Assembly (NCBI RefSeq): GCF_000711725.1
Contig: NZ_JONP01000009.1
Span: forward strand, 62,001-126,000
Reading direction: 5' to 3'
Source: Roseomonas aerilata DSM 19363
GTDB lineage: Bacteria; Pseudomonadota; Alphaproteobacteria; Acetobacterales; Acetobacteraceae
DNA: 64,000 nucleotides
Numbering within the stretch: position 1 is the first letter of the stretch; every line of letters starts with the position of its first letter. Position numbers and translations under genes: made by a program. The notes below the pieces were generated by a model. The model was not told the origin of the DNA. It did no database searches and was given only the letters and a program-made list of their open reading frames with translations. Shown here one piece after another: positions 1 through 8,728 of the stretch.

Positions 1-1
1 C

Positions 2-46
2 GGCTATCTCCTGATGCTGGTGGACCTGCTGCTCTGCTGGCGCTGA
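2..46 (+). CDS. C-terminal tail of a gene cut by the window edge
   Basis: An open frame enters from the left edge and ends with TGA at 44-46. The 14 visible residues (GYLLMLVDLLLCWR) are strongly hydrophobic with a terminal Trp-Arg, as in the last membrane helix of an integral membrane protein. Too little is present to name the family. It lies 34 bases upstream of the ammonia-lyase gene on the same strand, so the two may be co-transcribed. Confidence 0.4.
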   Translation, partial: GYLLMLVDLLLCWR

Positions 47-80
47 TTGCGGCGCGCCCGGCGCCCCGGCATCCTCCGGC

Positions 81-1268
81 ATGACCTTTCGTTTCCTCGC
101 CAACCCGCGCCACGGCGTTCCCGGCATCGTGGTCCTGCCGGAGGGCGCGGGCCGGCGCGCCAGGGCCGCCATCGCCGCCTGGCCGGGCTATGCGCCCACC
201 CCGCTGATCGACCTGACGGACGTGGCGGGCGCCCTCGATCTGGGCGCAGTCCATTACAAGGACGAGTCGGCGCGCCTGGGCCTCGGTTCCTTCAAGGCAC
301 TTGGCGGGGCACATGCCGTTTCACGCGTGATCGTGGGGGAACTCTCCCGTACCGGTATTGCCTCCGCGGCGACGCCCGCGGAGCTGGAATCCGGCCGGTA
401 CCGGGAGGCGACCGCGGCCATCACCGTCACCTGCGCGACGGACGGCAACCACGGCCGCAGCGTTGCCTGGGGCGCGCGGCGCTTCGGCGCCCGCTGCGTA
501 ATCTTCGTTCATCCCGGCGTCACCAGGGGCCGGCGGGAAGCCATAGCCGCCCTCGGCGCCGAGGTGCGGGAGGTGCCCGGCAACTACGACGATTCCGTCC
601 GCGCCTCCGAGGCGGCGGCACGGGAAGGGGGCTGGCACCTCGTCTCCGACACCTCCTGGCCCGGCTACACCGAAACGCCGCGGGAGGTGATGCAGGGCTA
701 CCGCCTGATGGCGGAGGAGGCGCTGGACGCCCTGCCGGCCCCGCCCACCCACGCCTTCATCCAGGCCGGCGTGGGCGGCGTCGCGGCGGCAGTCTCGGTC
801 GCGTTGCGGGCCCGGCACGGGCGCGGGCCGAGGCTGGTGGTGGTGGAGCCGGAGCGCGCCGCCTGCCTCCTCGCCAGCGCCGAGACCGGGGCGCCCACCA
901 CCGTTCCGGGCGAGCTGGACACGATCATGGCCGGGCTGGCCTGCGGGGAGCCGAGCCTGCTCGCCTGGCAGGAGCTGGAGCGCGCCGCCTATGCCTTCAT
1001 GGCCATCCCCGACGAGGCCTGCGTGGGCGCGATGCGCTTCCTCGCCCGCCGCTCACCGTCCATCGAGGGGGGGGAGAGCGGCGTGGCGGGTCTCGCGGCG
1101 CTCGGCCTGGCCGCCCGGGATCCCTCTGCGCGCGCTGCCCTCGGCCTCGGGCCGGAGAGCCGCGTCCTGCTCTTCGGCACCGAGGGCGCCACGGACCGGG
1201 CAGTCTATGAGGACCTCGTGACCGGAGGGCCGGTTGACACGACTCCCCTGGCGGCCCTTCTGAGGTGA
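81..1268 (+). CDS. dpaL: Diaminopropionate ammonia-lyase (PLP fold type II)
   Basis: A 395-residue cytoplasmic PLP enzyme expected to convert 2,3-diaminopropionate to pyruvate and two ammonia. The PLP lysine is K72 in the motif GSFKALGGA, and the second signature ATDGNHGR carries D121, matching the catalytic Lys/Asp pair of the E. coli YgeX enzyme. The C-terminal half has the glycine-rich phosphate-binding segment (AGVGGVAAA) typical of the tryptophan-synthase-beta fold. Length is normal for the family. The start is ATG at 81, just before the conserved N-terminus; its ribosome site is weak. The stop lies in the short stretch before the Bug receptor gene, suggesting co-expression of an amino-acid breakdown enzyme with a periplasmic binding protein. 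Confidence 0.9.
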   Translation: MTFRFLANPRHGVPGIVVLPEGAGRRARAAIAAWPGYAPTPLIDLTDVAGALDLGAVHYKDESARLGLGSFKALGGAHAVSRVIVGELSRTGIASAATPAELESGRYREATAAITVTCATDGNHGRSVAWGARRFGARCVIFVHPGVTRGRREAIAALGAEVREVPGNYDDSVRASEAAAREGGWHLVSDTSWPGYTETPREVMQGYRLMAEEALDALPAPPTHAFIQAGVGGVAAAVSVALRARHGRGPRLVVVEPERAACLLASAETGAPTTVPGELDTIMAGLACGEPSLLAWQELERAAYAFMAIPDEACVGAMRFLARRSPSIEGGESGVAGLAALGLAARDPSARAALGLGPESRVLLFGTEGATDRAVYEDLVTGGPVDTTPLAALLR

Positions 1269-1300
1269 AGAAACTGCCATCTTTCCCGGAGGGTTCCCAT

Positions 1301-2278
1301 TTGATCCAGCGCCGCCACCTGATCGCCGGCCTCGCCGCCGCCCCGCTCGCCGCCCCCGCCCTGCATGCCCAGGGCACCTGGCCCAGCGCGCCCGTCCGTC
1401 TGGTGGTGCCCTTCGCTGCCGGCGGCCCGACCGACGTGCCGGCGCGCCTCGTGGCAGACGAACTCTCGAAGCTGCTTCCCCAGCGCGTGATCGTGGAGAA
1501 CCGCACGGGCGCCGGCGTCGTGGTCGGCTCGGACGCGGTGGCCAAGGCGCCGAAGGACGGGCAGACGCTCCTCTACACCACCATCGCCCACGCGGCGCTT
1601 CGCTCGATCTTCCCGCGACTGCCCTTCGATCCGTTGGCCGACTTCACGCCGGTCGCGCTCACCGGCGTCATCCCGATGCTGATGATGGTGAACAAGGACC
1701 TGCCGGTGAACTCGCTGCCGGAGCTCATCGCCCTGCTCAAGGCAAACCCGGGCAAGTACGACTACGCGTCCACGGGGAACGGGGCCGCGCTGCACCTGGC
1801 GACGGAGCTGTTCCTCAGCCAGGCGGGCGGGCTAAAGGCGACGCACGTTCCCTATCGCGGCTCCGCGGCGGCCATGCCGGACCTGCTGAACGGGACCGTC
1901 GCGATGATGCTGGACGTCGCGAACTCCGCACTGCCCTTCGTCACGCGCGGCGAGGTGAAGGGACTGGCCATCTCCGGCGCGCACCGGTTGCCGCAGGTGC
2001 CGAACATCCCGACGTTCGGCGAGGCGGGGGTGCCCGGCTACGAGGCCTATACCTGGCATATGGTGCTGGCACCGTCCGGAACGCCGGAGCCGGTGGTGAG
2101 CGCGATCAACGATGCGCTGAACAAGGTGATGGCGATGGAGAGCGTGAAGCAGCGCCTCTCCGACCTGACCATGGAAACCCGCTCCGACACGACGCCGGCC
2201 AGCGCGAAGAAGTGGCTCGACGACGAGATCGCGAAGTGGGAGCCGATCATCAAGGCCGCCGGAATTAAGGCGGATTGA
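1301..2278 (+). CDS. Tripartite tricarboxylate transporter receptor (Bug family)
   Basis: A periplasmic solute-binding protein of the Bug/TctC family. The TTG at 1301 has a good ribosome site (GGAGGG, 1288-1293, spacing 7) and gives a compact signal peptide starting with IQRRHLIAGLAAAP and ending near ALHAQ. A GTG at 1265 would overlap the dpaL stop (GTGA) and add 12 residues; I prefer 1301. The mature part shows the family hallmarks: PVRLVVPFAAGGPTD near the start, the VENRTGAG loop, and THVPYRGSAAAMPDLL in the ligand-binding region. No TctA/TctB membrane subunits are in this window, so the receptor is an orphan. The ligand is unknown; linkage to dpaL suggests an amino-acid-derived carboxylate. 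Confidence 0.88.
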   Translation: MIQRRHLIAGLAAAPLAAPALHAQGTWPSAPVRLVVPFAAGGPTDVPARLVADELSKLLPQRVIVENRTGAGVVVGSDAVAKAPKDGQTLLYTTIAHAALRSIFPRLPFDPLADFTPVALTGVIPMLMMVNKDLPVNSLPELIALLKANPGKYDYASTGNGAALHLATELFLSQAGGLKATHVPYRGSAAAMPDLLNGTVAMMLDVANSALPFVTRGEVKGLAISGAHRLPQVPNIPTFGEAGVPGYEAYTWHMVLAPSGTPEPVVSAINDALNKVMAMESVKQRLSDLTMETRSDTTPASAKKWLDDEIAKWEPIIKAAGIKAD

Positions 2279-2284
2279 GCAGCG

Positions 2285-2316
2285 GGCGGGGGGACCCTTC
2301 CCCCCGCCTCATCTTT
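2285..2316 (+). terminator. Rho-independent terminator after the Bug gene
   Basis: A 9-bp perfect GC stem (GGCGGGGGG, 2285-2293, with CCCCCCGCC, 2300-2308) closes a 6-base loop and is followed by TCATCTTT. It sits in the 37-base gap between convergent genes and ends the dpaL-Bug transcript. Confidence 0.75.
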
Positions 2317-3743
2317 CAGACCCCCTGGCCCATCGCCTTGATCGGCGGCGCGAGGTCCTTCGGCAGCGGGGACTCATAGGGACGTCCGCCCGTCCGCTCC
2401 TCGAACTCAGCCTTCGCGCGGGCGATCAGCGCGGGGTCGCGCAGCGCGTCCACTGCCGTGCCCGCCATCACCTTCGCCACGTGCACCATGCCCTTGTGCG
2501 CCGCCGGCGACTTGCCCTGAGCCGTGAGCTGCCAGGAATGGAAGGGCGTGCCGATGGCGCAGGTGGCGCCGCGCGCCTGCACCGTGGGCACCGCCCAGGA
2601 AACGTCGCCCACATCGGTCGAGCCGACGCCGCCCTCGCCGCGGTTCTCGATCGGCACGATGATGTCGCAGAGCGTTTTGCCCTTCTCCACCTTCAGGCCG
2701 TGGCGGCGGTGGGCGGCGCGGATGTCCTCCTCGCTCAGCGTCGCCTGGATCTGCGCGGCGTATTCCTTGTCCGCCTCGTCGAACTGCGGCGGGCCGAGAC
2801 GCTGGAAGTTGTCGTACATCGCCCGCTCGAGCGGCGCGTTGCCGAGAAGGTTCGAGACGGCACTGACGACGGCCGTCTCCACCCGCGTCTCCGTCATCAG
2901 CGCCGCGCCCTCCGCGATCTTGCGCACGCGGCCGACCAGCATGTTCAGCTCCGGCAGGTCGCGCGCGCGGATGAGGTAGCGAACCTTCGCGCGGGACTGC
3001 ACGACGTTCGGCGCGATGCCGCCGCCGTCCAGCATCGCGTAGTGGATGCGCGCGTGGTCGGGCATGTGCTCGCGCATGTAGTTCACGCCGACATTCATCA
3101 GCTCAACGGCATCGAGCGCGGAGCGGCCGAGTTCAGGCGCGGCGGCGGCATGGGCGGAGCGGCCGTGGAAGGTGAAGTCGATGCGCGTGTTCGCCAGCGA
3201 CACCGCCTCGTTGACGCCGGAGAAGGAGGCGGGATGCCAGGAGATGGCGATGTCCACGTCGCTGAACACGCCGTCGCGTGCCATGAAGCCCTTGGCCGCG
3301 CCGCCTTCCTCCGCGGGGCAGCCGTAGTAGCGGATGCGGCCGGGAAGGTTGTTCTCCTTCAGCCAGTCCTTCACCGCGGCGGCGGCGAGAAGCGAGGCGG
3401 CGCCGAGCAGGTTGTGGCCGCAGCCATGGCCGGGGCCGTTCGGCACCACCTCCTTGTGTTCGGCAAGACCCGCTTCCTGCGAGAGGTTGGGCAGCGCGTC
3501 GTACTCGCCGAGGATGGCGATCACCGGCCCGCCCTCGCCGTACTCGCCCATCACGGCCGTTGGGATGCCCGCGAGGTCGCGCTCGATCCGGAAACCCTCC
3601 TTCTCCATCATCGCCAGGTGCTCGGCGACGGAGCGCGTCTCGGTATAGGCGATCTCCGGCATGTCCCAGACGCGATCGGAGAAGGCAGCATAGTCGTCGC
3701 GGCGCTCGTCGACCGCGCGCCAGACCTGTTCGTCGTTGCGCAT
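2316..3743 (-). CDS. M20-type amidohydrolase (AbgB-like)
   Basis: A 475-residue metal-dependent amidohydrolase of the peptidase M20 family, closest in look to the p-aminobenzoyl-glutamate hydrolase subunit B group. Visible signatures are ILGEYDALPNLS, the metal-site GHGCGHNLLG, CPAEEGG with the catalytic Glu pair, and HGRSAHAAAAPELGRSALDA in the dimerisation domain. The start ATG at 3743 fits the conserved N-terminus; longer in-frame starts would add an Arg-rich stretch unlike the family. It has no signal peptide, so it should act in the cytoplasm. It begins 14 bases after the stop of the ABC receptor gene, so imported ligand and hydrolysis are probably linked. The substrate is most likely an N-acylated amino acid; the exact one cannot be read. 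Confidence 0.85.
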   Translation of the reverse strand: MRNDEQVWRAVDERRDDYAAFSDRVWDMPEIAYTETRSVAEHLAMMEKEGFRIERDLAGIPTAVMGEYGEGGPVIAILGEYDALPNLSQEAGLAEHKEVVPNGPGHGCGHNLLGAASLLAAAAVKDWLKENNLPGRIRYYGCPAEEGGAAKGFMARDGVFSDVDIAISWHPASFSGVNEAVSLANTRIDFTFHGRSAHAAAAPELGRSALDAVELMNVGVNYMREHMPDHARIHYAMLDGGGIAPNVVQSRAKVRYLIRARDLPELNMLVGRVRKIAEGAALMTETRVETAVVSAVSNLLGNAPLERAMYDNFQRLGPPQFDEADKEYAAQIQATLSEEDIRAAHRRHGLKVEKGKTLCDIIVPIENRGEGGVGSTDVGDVSWAVPTVQARGATCAIGTPFHSWQLTAQGKSPAAHKGMVHVAKVMAGTAVDALRDPALIARAKAEFEERTGGRPYESPLPKDLAPPIKAMGQGV

Positions 3744-3757
3744 GGATGCCTCGCTTT

Positions 3758-4996
3758 CTAATCGGCGCCGAGCCGGGCGCGGGGATGCGCGGCGGCGGCG
3801 GCTTCGGGGTGGATGGTGACCAGCCGCCCGTCCTGCCACTGCATCAGGCAGGGCCGGGCGCGGGTGTTCTGGCCGCGCTCGTCGAAGGCGGCGCCCCAGC
3901 CGGTGGGGGTGCTGCCCTCCGCGATATCGCTCGCGAGAACCGCGGCGCGCAGCTTGTCCTTGTCGAGCCCGCCCGCGCGCTGGATGGCATCCAGCGCCAC
4001 GCGCGCCCCGAACAGGTTCGCCAGGCTGTGCCCGGAGCGCGGGTCCGCTCCGTAGCGGCGCTTATAGGCCTCGGCGAACGCCGCATTGCCGGGTGCCACG
4101 CGGTCGGCGATGGCAAAGGCGGGGAAGTCGATGCTCATCACCCCCTCGAAGGCGGGGCCTACGGCGCGGGCGGTGTCGGCCAGGCTGTAGCCGGCGCCGC
4201 TGCCGATCACCATTCTTGGCCGCCAGCCCGCCTCACGCATCGTCCTGAACAGCAGGATCGGGTCGTTCTGACCGCCCGTGTGCAGCAGCACCTCCGCCCC
4301 CGCCTCCCGCAGGCGCTGCACGGGGCCCGAGAGGTCGGTCGTGCGCGGCGGGTAGGAGATGCGCTCCAGCACCTCCACCCCGGCCTCGCGCAGCCGCGTG
4401 ACCTGCATTTCTGAGACAGAAGCCCCGTAGAGCGCGTCTTCGTAGAGCAGCGCGGCGCGGGGCGGCGCACCGAGCAGGGAGGGCAGGATCGCGGTCACCG
4501 CCTCGGCCGTCAGGCGGGCGAAGTCGGCGCCCCGCGGGCAGGTGCGATAGAGATTGCGGAAGCCCCGCTCCGTGATGCTGTCGGCGATGGCGCCCAGCTC
4601 GAAATAGGGCACGCCCTGCCCCTCGCTCGCCTGGGTCGCGGCGAAGGAGAGGGTGGAACCATAGGTGCCGAAAAGCGCCGCGCATCGCTCGGGCCCGCCA
4701 AGCCGCCGCGCTTCGCCGACCGCCGAGGCCTCGTCCCCCGCATCGCCGCGCAGCAGCCGGATGGGGCGGCCGAGCAGCCCGCCGGCCACGTTGCGCTCCT
4801 CCACCGCCATCTCAAGCCCGCGGAAGGACTCGTCGCCCAGCAGGGCAGGGGCGCCGGAGAGGGGATAGATGGCACCGAAGCGCCACTCCGCCGCCGGGTT
4901 GCCCGTGGGCGTGCCCTGCACCTGGGCGGCGGCGCCACCCGGGACGCCGAGAGCCAGGGCGGCGAGGAGGCTGCGGCGCGGCGCGCCCATGCGCAT
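3758..4996 (-). CDS. Branched-chain amino-acid type ABC receptor (LivK-like)
   Basis: A 412-residue periplasmic binding protein of the Peripla_BP_6 family. The N-terminus (MRMGAPRRSLLAALALG...AAAQ) is a signal peptide with a clear AxA cleavage region, which fixes the start near 4996 (a second ATG lies two codons in). The mature protein starts with FGAIYPLSGAPALLGDE and contains the two-lobe pattern of leucine-binding-protein relatives. No Liv permease or ATPase genes are adjacent, so it must share a transporter encoded elsewhere. It is the first gene of a two-gene unit with the M20 amidohydrolase. A peptide, acyl-amino acid or amide ligand would fit that partner, but this is inference. Confidence 0.85.
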   Translation of the reverse strand: MRMGAPRRSLLAALALGVPGGAAAQVQGTPTGNPAAEWRFGAIYPLSGAPALLGDESFRGLEMAVEERNVAGGLLGRPIRLLRGDAGDEASAVGEARRLGGPERCAALFGTYGSTLSFAATQASEGQGVPYFELGAIADSITERGFRNLYRTCPRGADFARLTAEAVTAILPSLLGAPPRAALLYEDALYGASVSEMQVTRLREAGVEVLERISYPPRTTDLSGPVQRLREAGAEVLLHTGGQNDPILLFRTMREAGWRPRMVIGSGAGYSLADTARAVGPAFEGVMSIDFPAFAIADRVAPGNAAFAEAYKRRYGADPRSGHSLANLFGARVALDAIQRAGGLDKDKLRAAVLASDIAEGSTPTGWGAAFDERGQNTRARPCLMQWQDGRLVTIHPEAAAAAHPRARLGAD

Positions 4997-5161
4997 GGGG
5001 CCTTCGTTCCTATCTCGTTCCGATGGGCGGCGGGATGGTCGCTGTTGGGGCGCCCGGGCGCAAGGCCCGGTCGCGCGGATGTGCCCAGGGGCATCCCCAG
5101 CTTGACGCACCCGATCGCGGCGCCGACCTTCCGCCGCCCCCGCCCGAGGAGTCCGCCCCGC

Positions 5162-6166
5162 ATGCCCAACCTTCCCGAGACCATGACCTTCATCGCGCAC
5201 GGCGCGGGTGGCGGCCCCGAGGTGCTGGTGCCGGCCACCGGCCCGGTGCCAAAGCCCGCCGCGGACGAGGTGCTGATCCGGGTCATGGCCGCCGGCGTGA
5301 ACCGACCGGACGTGGCGCAGCGTGGGGGCAGCTACCCGCCGCCGAAGGGCGCCAGCCCCATTATCGGCCTTGAGGTCGCGGGCGAGGTGGTGGCGACCGG
5401 CGCCGAGGCGACCCGCTACAAGGTCGGGGACCGCGTCTGCGCTCTGACGAACGGCGGCGGCTATGCCGAATACGCCGTGGCGCCCGAGGCGCAGACCCTT
5501 CCCTGGCCCGACGGCTTCGACGCCATCCGCGCCGCCGCCCTGCCCGAGACCTTCTTCACTGTCTGGGTGAACCTCTTCGTCCATGGCCGGCTCCAGGCGG
5601 GGGAGACGGTGCTGGTGCATGGCGGCACCTCCGGCATCGGTTCCACCGCGCTCCAGCTTGCCCGCGCCCTAGGCGCGAAGCCCTACGCCACGGCCGGCAG
5701 CCCGGAGAAGGTCGCCGCCTGCCTCGAGTTCGGCGCGGTCGAGGCCTTCGACTACCGCAGCCAGGACTTCGTCGAGGAGATGAAGCGCGTGACAGGGCCC
5801 AAGGGCGCGGACGTAGTGCTCGACATGCTCGGCGCGCCCTATTTCCAGCGCAACCTGCGCGTGCTCGGCATGGACGGGCGGCTGGTGATCATCGCGACCA
5901 TGGGCGGCAACGAGGTCGAGAAGGCAGACATCCGCCCGATCATGCTCAAGCGCCTGGTGGTTACGGGCAGCACCATGCGGCCCCGCACCACCGCCGAGAA
6001 GGGCGCCATCGCCCGCGCGCTGGAGGAGAAGGTCTGGCCGCTTCTCTCCACGGGCCGCGTCGCGCCCCGCGTGCACGAGACCTTCGCCCTCGCCGAGGCC
6101 GCGGCGGCGCATCGGCTGATGGAGAGCAGCGCGCATATCGGCAAGATCGTCCTCACGCTCGGCTGA
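5162..6166 (+). CDS. NAD(P)H quinone oxidoreductase, zeta-crystallin/PIG3 type
   Basis: A 334-residue zinc-free medium-chain dehydrogenase/reductase. The N-terminal GroES-like domain contains GVNRPDVAQRGGSYPPP and PIIGLEVAGEVVATG. The Rossmann part has the loop VLVHGGTSGIGSTALQLARALG (partly quoted: GGTSGIGSTA) that binds NADPH, as in PIG3-type quinone oxidoreductases. The start ATG at 5162 follows GAGGAG (5146-5151) and matches the family N-terminus; in-frame extension upstream is Arg/Pro-rich and not conserved-looking. It is divergent from the ABC receptor gene and followed by an exporter 4 bases later, so it heads a three-gene run. Confidence 0.87.
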   Translation: MPNLPETMTFIAHGAGGGPEVLVPATGPVPKPAADEVLIRVMAAGVNRPDVAQRGGSYPPPKGASPIIGLEVAGEVVATGAEATRYKVGDRVCALTNGGGYAEYAVAPEAQTLPWPDGFDAIRAAALPETFFTVWVNLFVHGRLQAGETVLVHGGTSGIGSTALQLARALGAKPYATAGSPEKVAACLEFGAVEAFDYRSQDFVEEMKRVTGPKGADVVLDMLGAPYFQRNLRVLGMDGRLVIIATMGGNEVEKADIRPIMLKRLVVTGSTMRPRTTAEKGAIARALEEKVWPLLSTGRVAPRVHETFALAEAAAAHRLMESSAHIGKIVLTLG

Positions 6167-6170
6167 TCCC

Positions 6171-7052
6171 GTGGCGGATGGCGGGCAGGCGGTAAGGCTC
6201 CGCGACCTACGGATCCTCCTCTTTGGGGTTTTCCTCTTCGGCGCCGGCTGGCCGGTGACGAAGGACGCGCTGCAGGACGCGACGCCGCTCTGGTTCGCGG
6301 TCAGCCGGGCGGGGCTGGCGGCGCTCGGGGCGGCGGCGCTGCTCCTCGCCCTCCGGCGGCTCTCCTGGCCGGGGCGGCGGGACTGGCCGGCGGTGCTGGC
6401 GGTCGGGCTGTTCCAGCTCGGCGGCTTCTTCGCGCTCACGCACCTCGCCCTGGCGGTGCTGCCCTCCGGGCGCATCGCGGTGCTGTCGAACGTGACGATC
6501 TACTGGCTCGTCCCGCTCTCGGTCGTCGTGCTGGGGGAGAAAGTCTCGCGCACCCGCTGGGTGGCGGCAGGGCTCGCGCTGGCGGGCGCGGCGGTGCTGC
6601 TCGGTCCCTGGGCGATGGACTGGTCGCAGCCTGGCATCCTGACGGCGAACGCCCTGCTGGTCACGGCCGCCCTTCTCTGGAGCATCGCCATCACCGCCAC
6701 TCGGCGCCTGGCGCCCGCGCGGCCGATGATGGAGCTGCTGCCCTTCTGCTTCGCGACCGCCCTGCTGGTCCTGGCGCCGCTTGCGCTGCTGCGGGAACCC
6801 TCGGGCGGGATCGGCCTCTACGCGTTGCCGCATGCAGCCTTCGTCGGCCTCGTTGCCGCGCCGGTTGGCACCTGGTGCGTGATCGAGGCGGGGCGGCGGC
6901 TGCCCTCCACGGTCGCCTCGGTGGGCTTCATGCTCGGCCCGGTGCTCGGCGTTGCCACTGGCGCGCTCTGGCTCGGAGAGGCGGTAGGATGGGATGTCTG
7001 GCTTGGCGGTGCGCTGATCGCGGCCGGCGTCGTCGTGGCGGTGCGGGGGTGA
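6171..7052 (+). CDS. EamA/DMT-family transporter
   Basis: A 293-residue integral membrane protein with about ten hydrophobic helices arranged as two EamA repeats. The first repeat runs from LLFGVFLFGAGWPVTKDAL to about residue 140 and the second from about 150 to the C-terminus, with the typical VPLSVVVLGEK and ALWLGEAV ends of each half. Such proteins export metabolites or amino acids; the substrate is not readable. The start is GTG at 6171, 4 bases after the oxidoreductase stop. It is followed 4 bases later by the esterase gene, so the three are probably one transcript. Confidence 0.82.
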   Translation: MADGGQAVRLRDLRILLFGVFLFGAGWPVTKDALQDATPLWFAVSRAGLAALGAAALLLALRRLSWPGRRDWPAVLAVGLFQLGGFFALTHLALAVLPSGRIAVLSNVTIYWLVPLSVVVLGEKVSRTRWVAAGLALAGAAVLLGPWAMDWSQPGILTANALLVTAALLWSIAITATRRLAPARPMMELLPFCFATALLVLAPLALLREPSGGIGLYALPHAAFVGLVAAPVGTWCVIEAGRRLPSTVASVGFMLGPVLGVATGALWLGEAVGWDVWLGGALIAAGVVVAVRG

Positions 7053-7056
7053 GGCG

Positions 7057-7809
7057 ATGATCCTGAATGCGGTGGAAGCCGGGGAGGGGCGCCCGCTCGT
7101 CCTCCTGCACGGGTTGTTCGGCCAGGGCCGGAACTTTGGAGCTCTCCAGCGCCGCCTCGCCGCGCGGCGCCGCGTGATCTCGCTCGACATGCCCAACCAC
7201 GGCGCCAGCCCGCACGCGGCGCGGATGGACTACCGCTCCATGGCCGGGGACGTCGCGGAGACACTCGCCGCCCGCGGCATCTCGGGCGCCGACGTGATGG
7301 GCCATTCGATGGGCGGCAAGGCCGCGATGATGCTCGCGCTCACCGCGCCGGTGCTCGTTGCGCGCCTGCTCGTGTCGGACATCGCCCCCGTCACCTACCC
7401 GCCACGCTACGAGGACCTGCTGCACGCCATGCGCGCCGTACCCGCCGGCGCCCCCCGCGCCGTCGCCGACGCAGCGCTGGCCGCCGCTGAGCCCGATCCG
7501 GCCACGCGCGCCTTCATCCTGAGCACTCGCTTGCCGGATGGCTCCGGATGGCGGATCGGGCTCGACGGCATCGCAGCCTCGATCGGCGCGATCACCGATT
7601 GGGCACCGCCCGAGGGCGCCCGCTTCGACGCGCCGACCCTCTTCGTCTCCGGCGAGCATTCCCGCTACGTGCGCGAGGAAAACCGGCCCGCCATCCGCGC
7701 CCTGTTCCCCGCGGCGCGCTTCCTGACGATCAAGGGCGCCGGGCACTGGGTGCATGCCGATCAGCCCGAAGCCTTTGCCGCGGTGCTGGAGGGGTTCTTC
7801 AGGATCTGA
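7057..7809 (+). CDS. Alpha/beta-fold esterase (YbfF-like)
   Basis: A 250-residue cytoplasmic hydrolase. It has the oxyanion stretch LVLLHGLFGQGRNF, the nucleophile elbow GHSMGGKAAM with the catalytic Ser, a late Asp region in LFVSGEHSRYV, and the catalytic His in GAGHWVHADQPEAF. This combination is typical of the YbfF acyl-ester hydrolase group. It starts at ATG 7057 with GAGGCG just upstream and closes the oxidoreductase-exporter-esterase run. The substrate is unknown. Downstream lies an intergenic palindromic repeat. Confidence 0.85.
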   Translation: MILNAVEAGEGRPLVLLHGLFGQGRNFGALQRRLAARRRVISLDMPNHGASPHAARMDYRSMAGDVAETLAARGISGADVMGHSMGGKAAMMLALTAPVLVARLLVSDIAPVTYPPRYEDLLHAMRAVPAGAPRAVADAALAAAEPDPATRAFILSTRLPDGSGWRIGLDGIAASIGAITDWAPPEGARFDAPTLFVSGEHSRYVREENRPAIRALFPAARFLTIKGAGHWVHADQPEAFAAVLEGFFRI

Positions 7810-7825
7810 GGCAGGCTCCTGGTGG

Positions 7826-8038
7826 CCCTGGAGAGGGCTCCTCCCTTTCCTGACCTCGCCCGCCAAGGGCCCGAGGCTCTTGGAACCCCATTTGGCTGTC
7901 GCGAAGCGTTCCGGAACGTGCAGTCGCCTCTGGTTCATGACCCGGCGCGCACCGGCCGCCAAGTACTTCCAAACTTGAAGAGAAAGATGATGGTGAGGGG
8001 TTCGGGGAGAGGAAAAATCCCTCCTTCTTCTCCCCGGA
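7826..8038. repeat. Dispersed palindromic intergenic repeat, copy 1
   Basis: This 265-base convergent gap resembles the gap at 62845-63068 along its length. Shared blocks in the same order are GGAGAGGGCTC (7830), TTGGCTGTCGCG...TTCCGGAAC versus CTGGCTTTCGCG...TTCCTGAAC, GTTCATGACCC versus GTCATGGACCC, TTCCAAAC, and AAAGATGATGGTGAGG..TTCGGGGAG (7983-8009). Stems in this copy are partly decayed, but GGGGAGA (8004-8010) can still pair with TCTCCCC (8029-8035) around an A-rich loop. It lies between the esterase and the glycosylase stops, so a bidirectional terminator role is plausible. Confidence 0.7.
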
Positions 8039-8074
8039 GTGACGGGCCACGACCGATCAGAAGAATTGCAAAAC

Positions 8075-8719
8075 TCACATCGCCGCCGGAACCCGGAAGC
8101 GCCCTGCCTTGTTCAGGTCCGCCGCGCGCCAGAGATACCAGGAGGCCGCCGAGCGGAAGGGCGCCCAGCGTTCGCCGATGAGGGCCAGTTCCTTGGGCTT
8201 CGGCTGCGCGTCCAGTCCTGCGGCCACGCGGTAGCCCTCGCGCACGCCGAAGTCGTCCACCGGCAGGATGTCGGGGCGGCCAAGAGTAAAGATGAGGAGC
8301 ATCTCGACCGTCCAGCGCCCGACGCCGCGCAACGCGACCAGGCGCTCGATCAGTTCGGCGTCCGGCAGGCGCGCGGCGGCTCGGCGAGTGGGCACCCAAC
8401 CCGCGGCCGACTTGTGGGCGATGTCGAGGATGGCTGCCTGCTTGGCCGCCGAGAAGCCGCAGGCGCGCAGCGCGCCCTCCGGCAGGCCCAGCACCTGGGC
8501 CGGCGTGGGGAAGGGCTCGTGGGGCGTGAGGGCGATGAGGCGGTTGAGCATCGCCTCCGCCGCCTTGCCGTGCACCTGCTGATGGGCGATGGCGCGCACC
8601 AGGGCCTCGTAGGGTTCGCGGTCCTTCACGGGCTTCAGCGCCATGGCCCCGACCTGGGTCACCACGGGACCGAGGACGGGATCGGCGAGGAGGTGCTGCC
8701 GGGCGGCGCGGGCGCTCAT
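8075..8719 (-). CDS. DNA-3-methyladenine glycosylase II family (AlkA-like)
   Basis: A 214-residue base-excision repair glycosylase of the HhH-GPD superfamily, short relative to E. coli AlkA because the N-terminal domain is missing, as in many bacterial single-domain forms. The helix-hairpin-helix is LVALRGVGRWTVEMLLI (about residues 128-144) and the catalytic aspartate sits in LPVDDFGVREGY (D155/D156). An EALVRAIAHQQV helix precedes it, as in the family. It removes alkylated purines from DNA. It is 9 bases downstream of the permease gene on the same strand, a location that does not hint at the known Ada regulon. Confidence 0.87.
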   Translation of the reverse strand: MSARAARQHLLADPVLGPVVTQVGAMALKPVKDREPYEALVRAIAHQQVHGKAAEAMLNRLIALTPHEPFPTPAQVLGLPEGALRACGFSAAKQAAILDIAHKSAAGWVPTRRAAARLPDAELIERLVALRGVGRWTVEMLLIFTLGRPDILPVDDFGVREGYRVAAGLDAQPKPKELALIGERWAPFRSAASWYLWRAADLNKAGRFRVPAAM

Positions 8720-8728
8720 GCCGTTTTC

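Noticed and set aside
2481-3761. 426-residue plus-strand frame opposite the M20 amidohydrolase
   Set aside because: It is an antisense shadow of a well-supported gene, rich in His/Arg/Ala/Val, with no motif.
7882-7910. GGAAC...CGTT in repeat copy 1 as an EcfG promoter
   Set aside because: Spacing is 20 bases, too long, and copy 2 does not keep the motif; no gene lies downstream in that direction.
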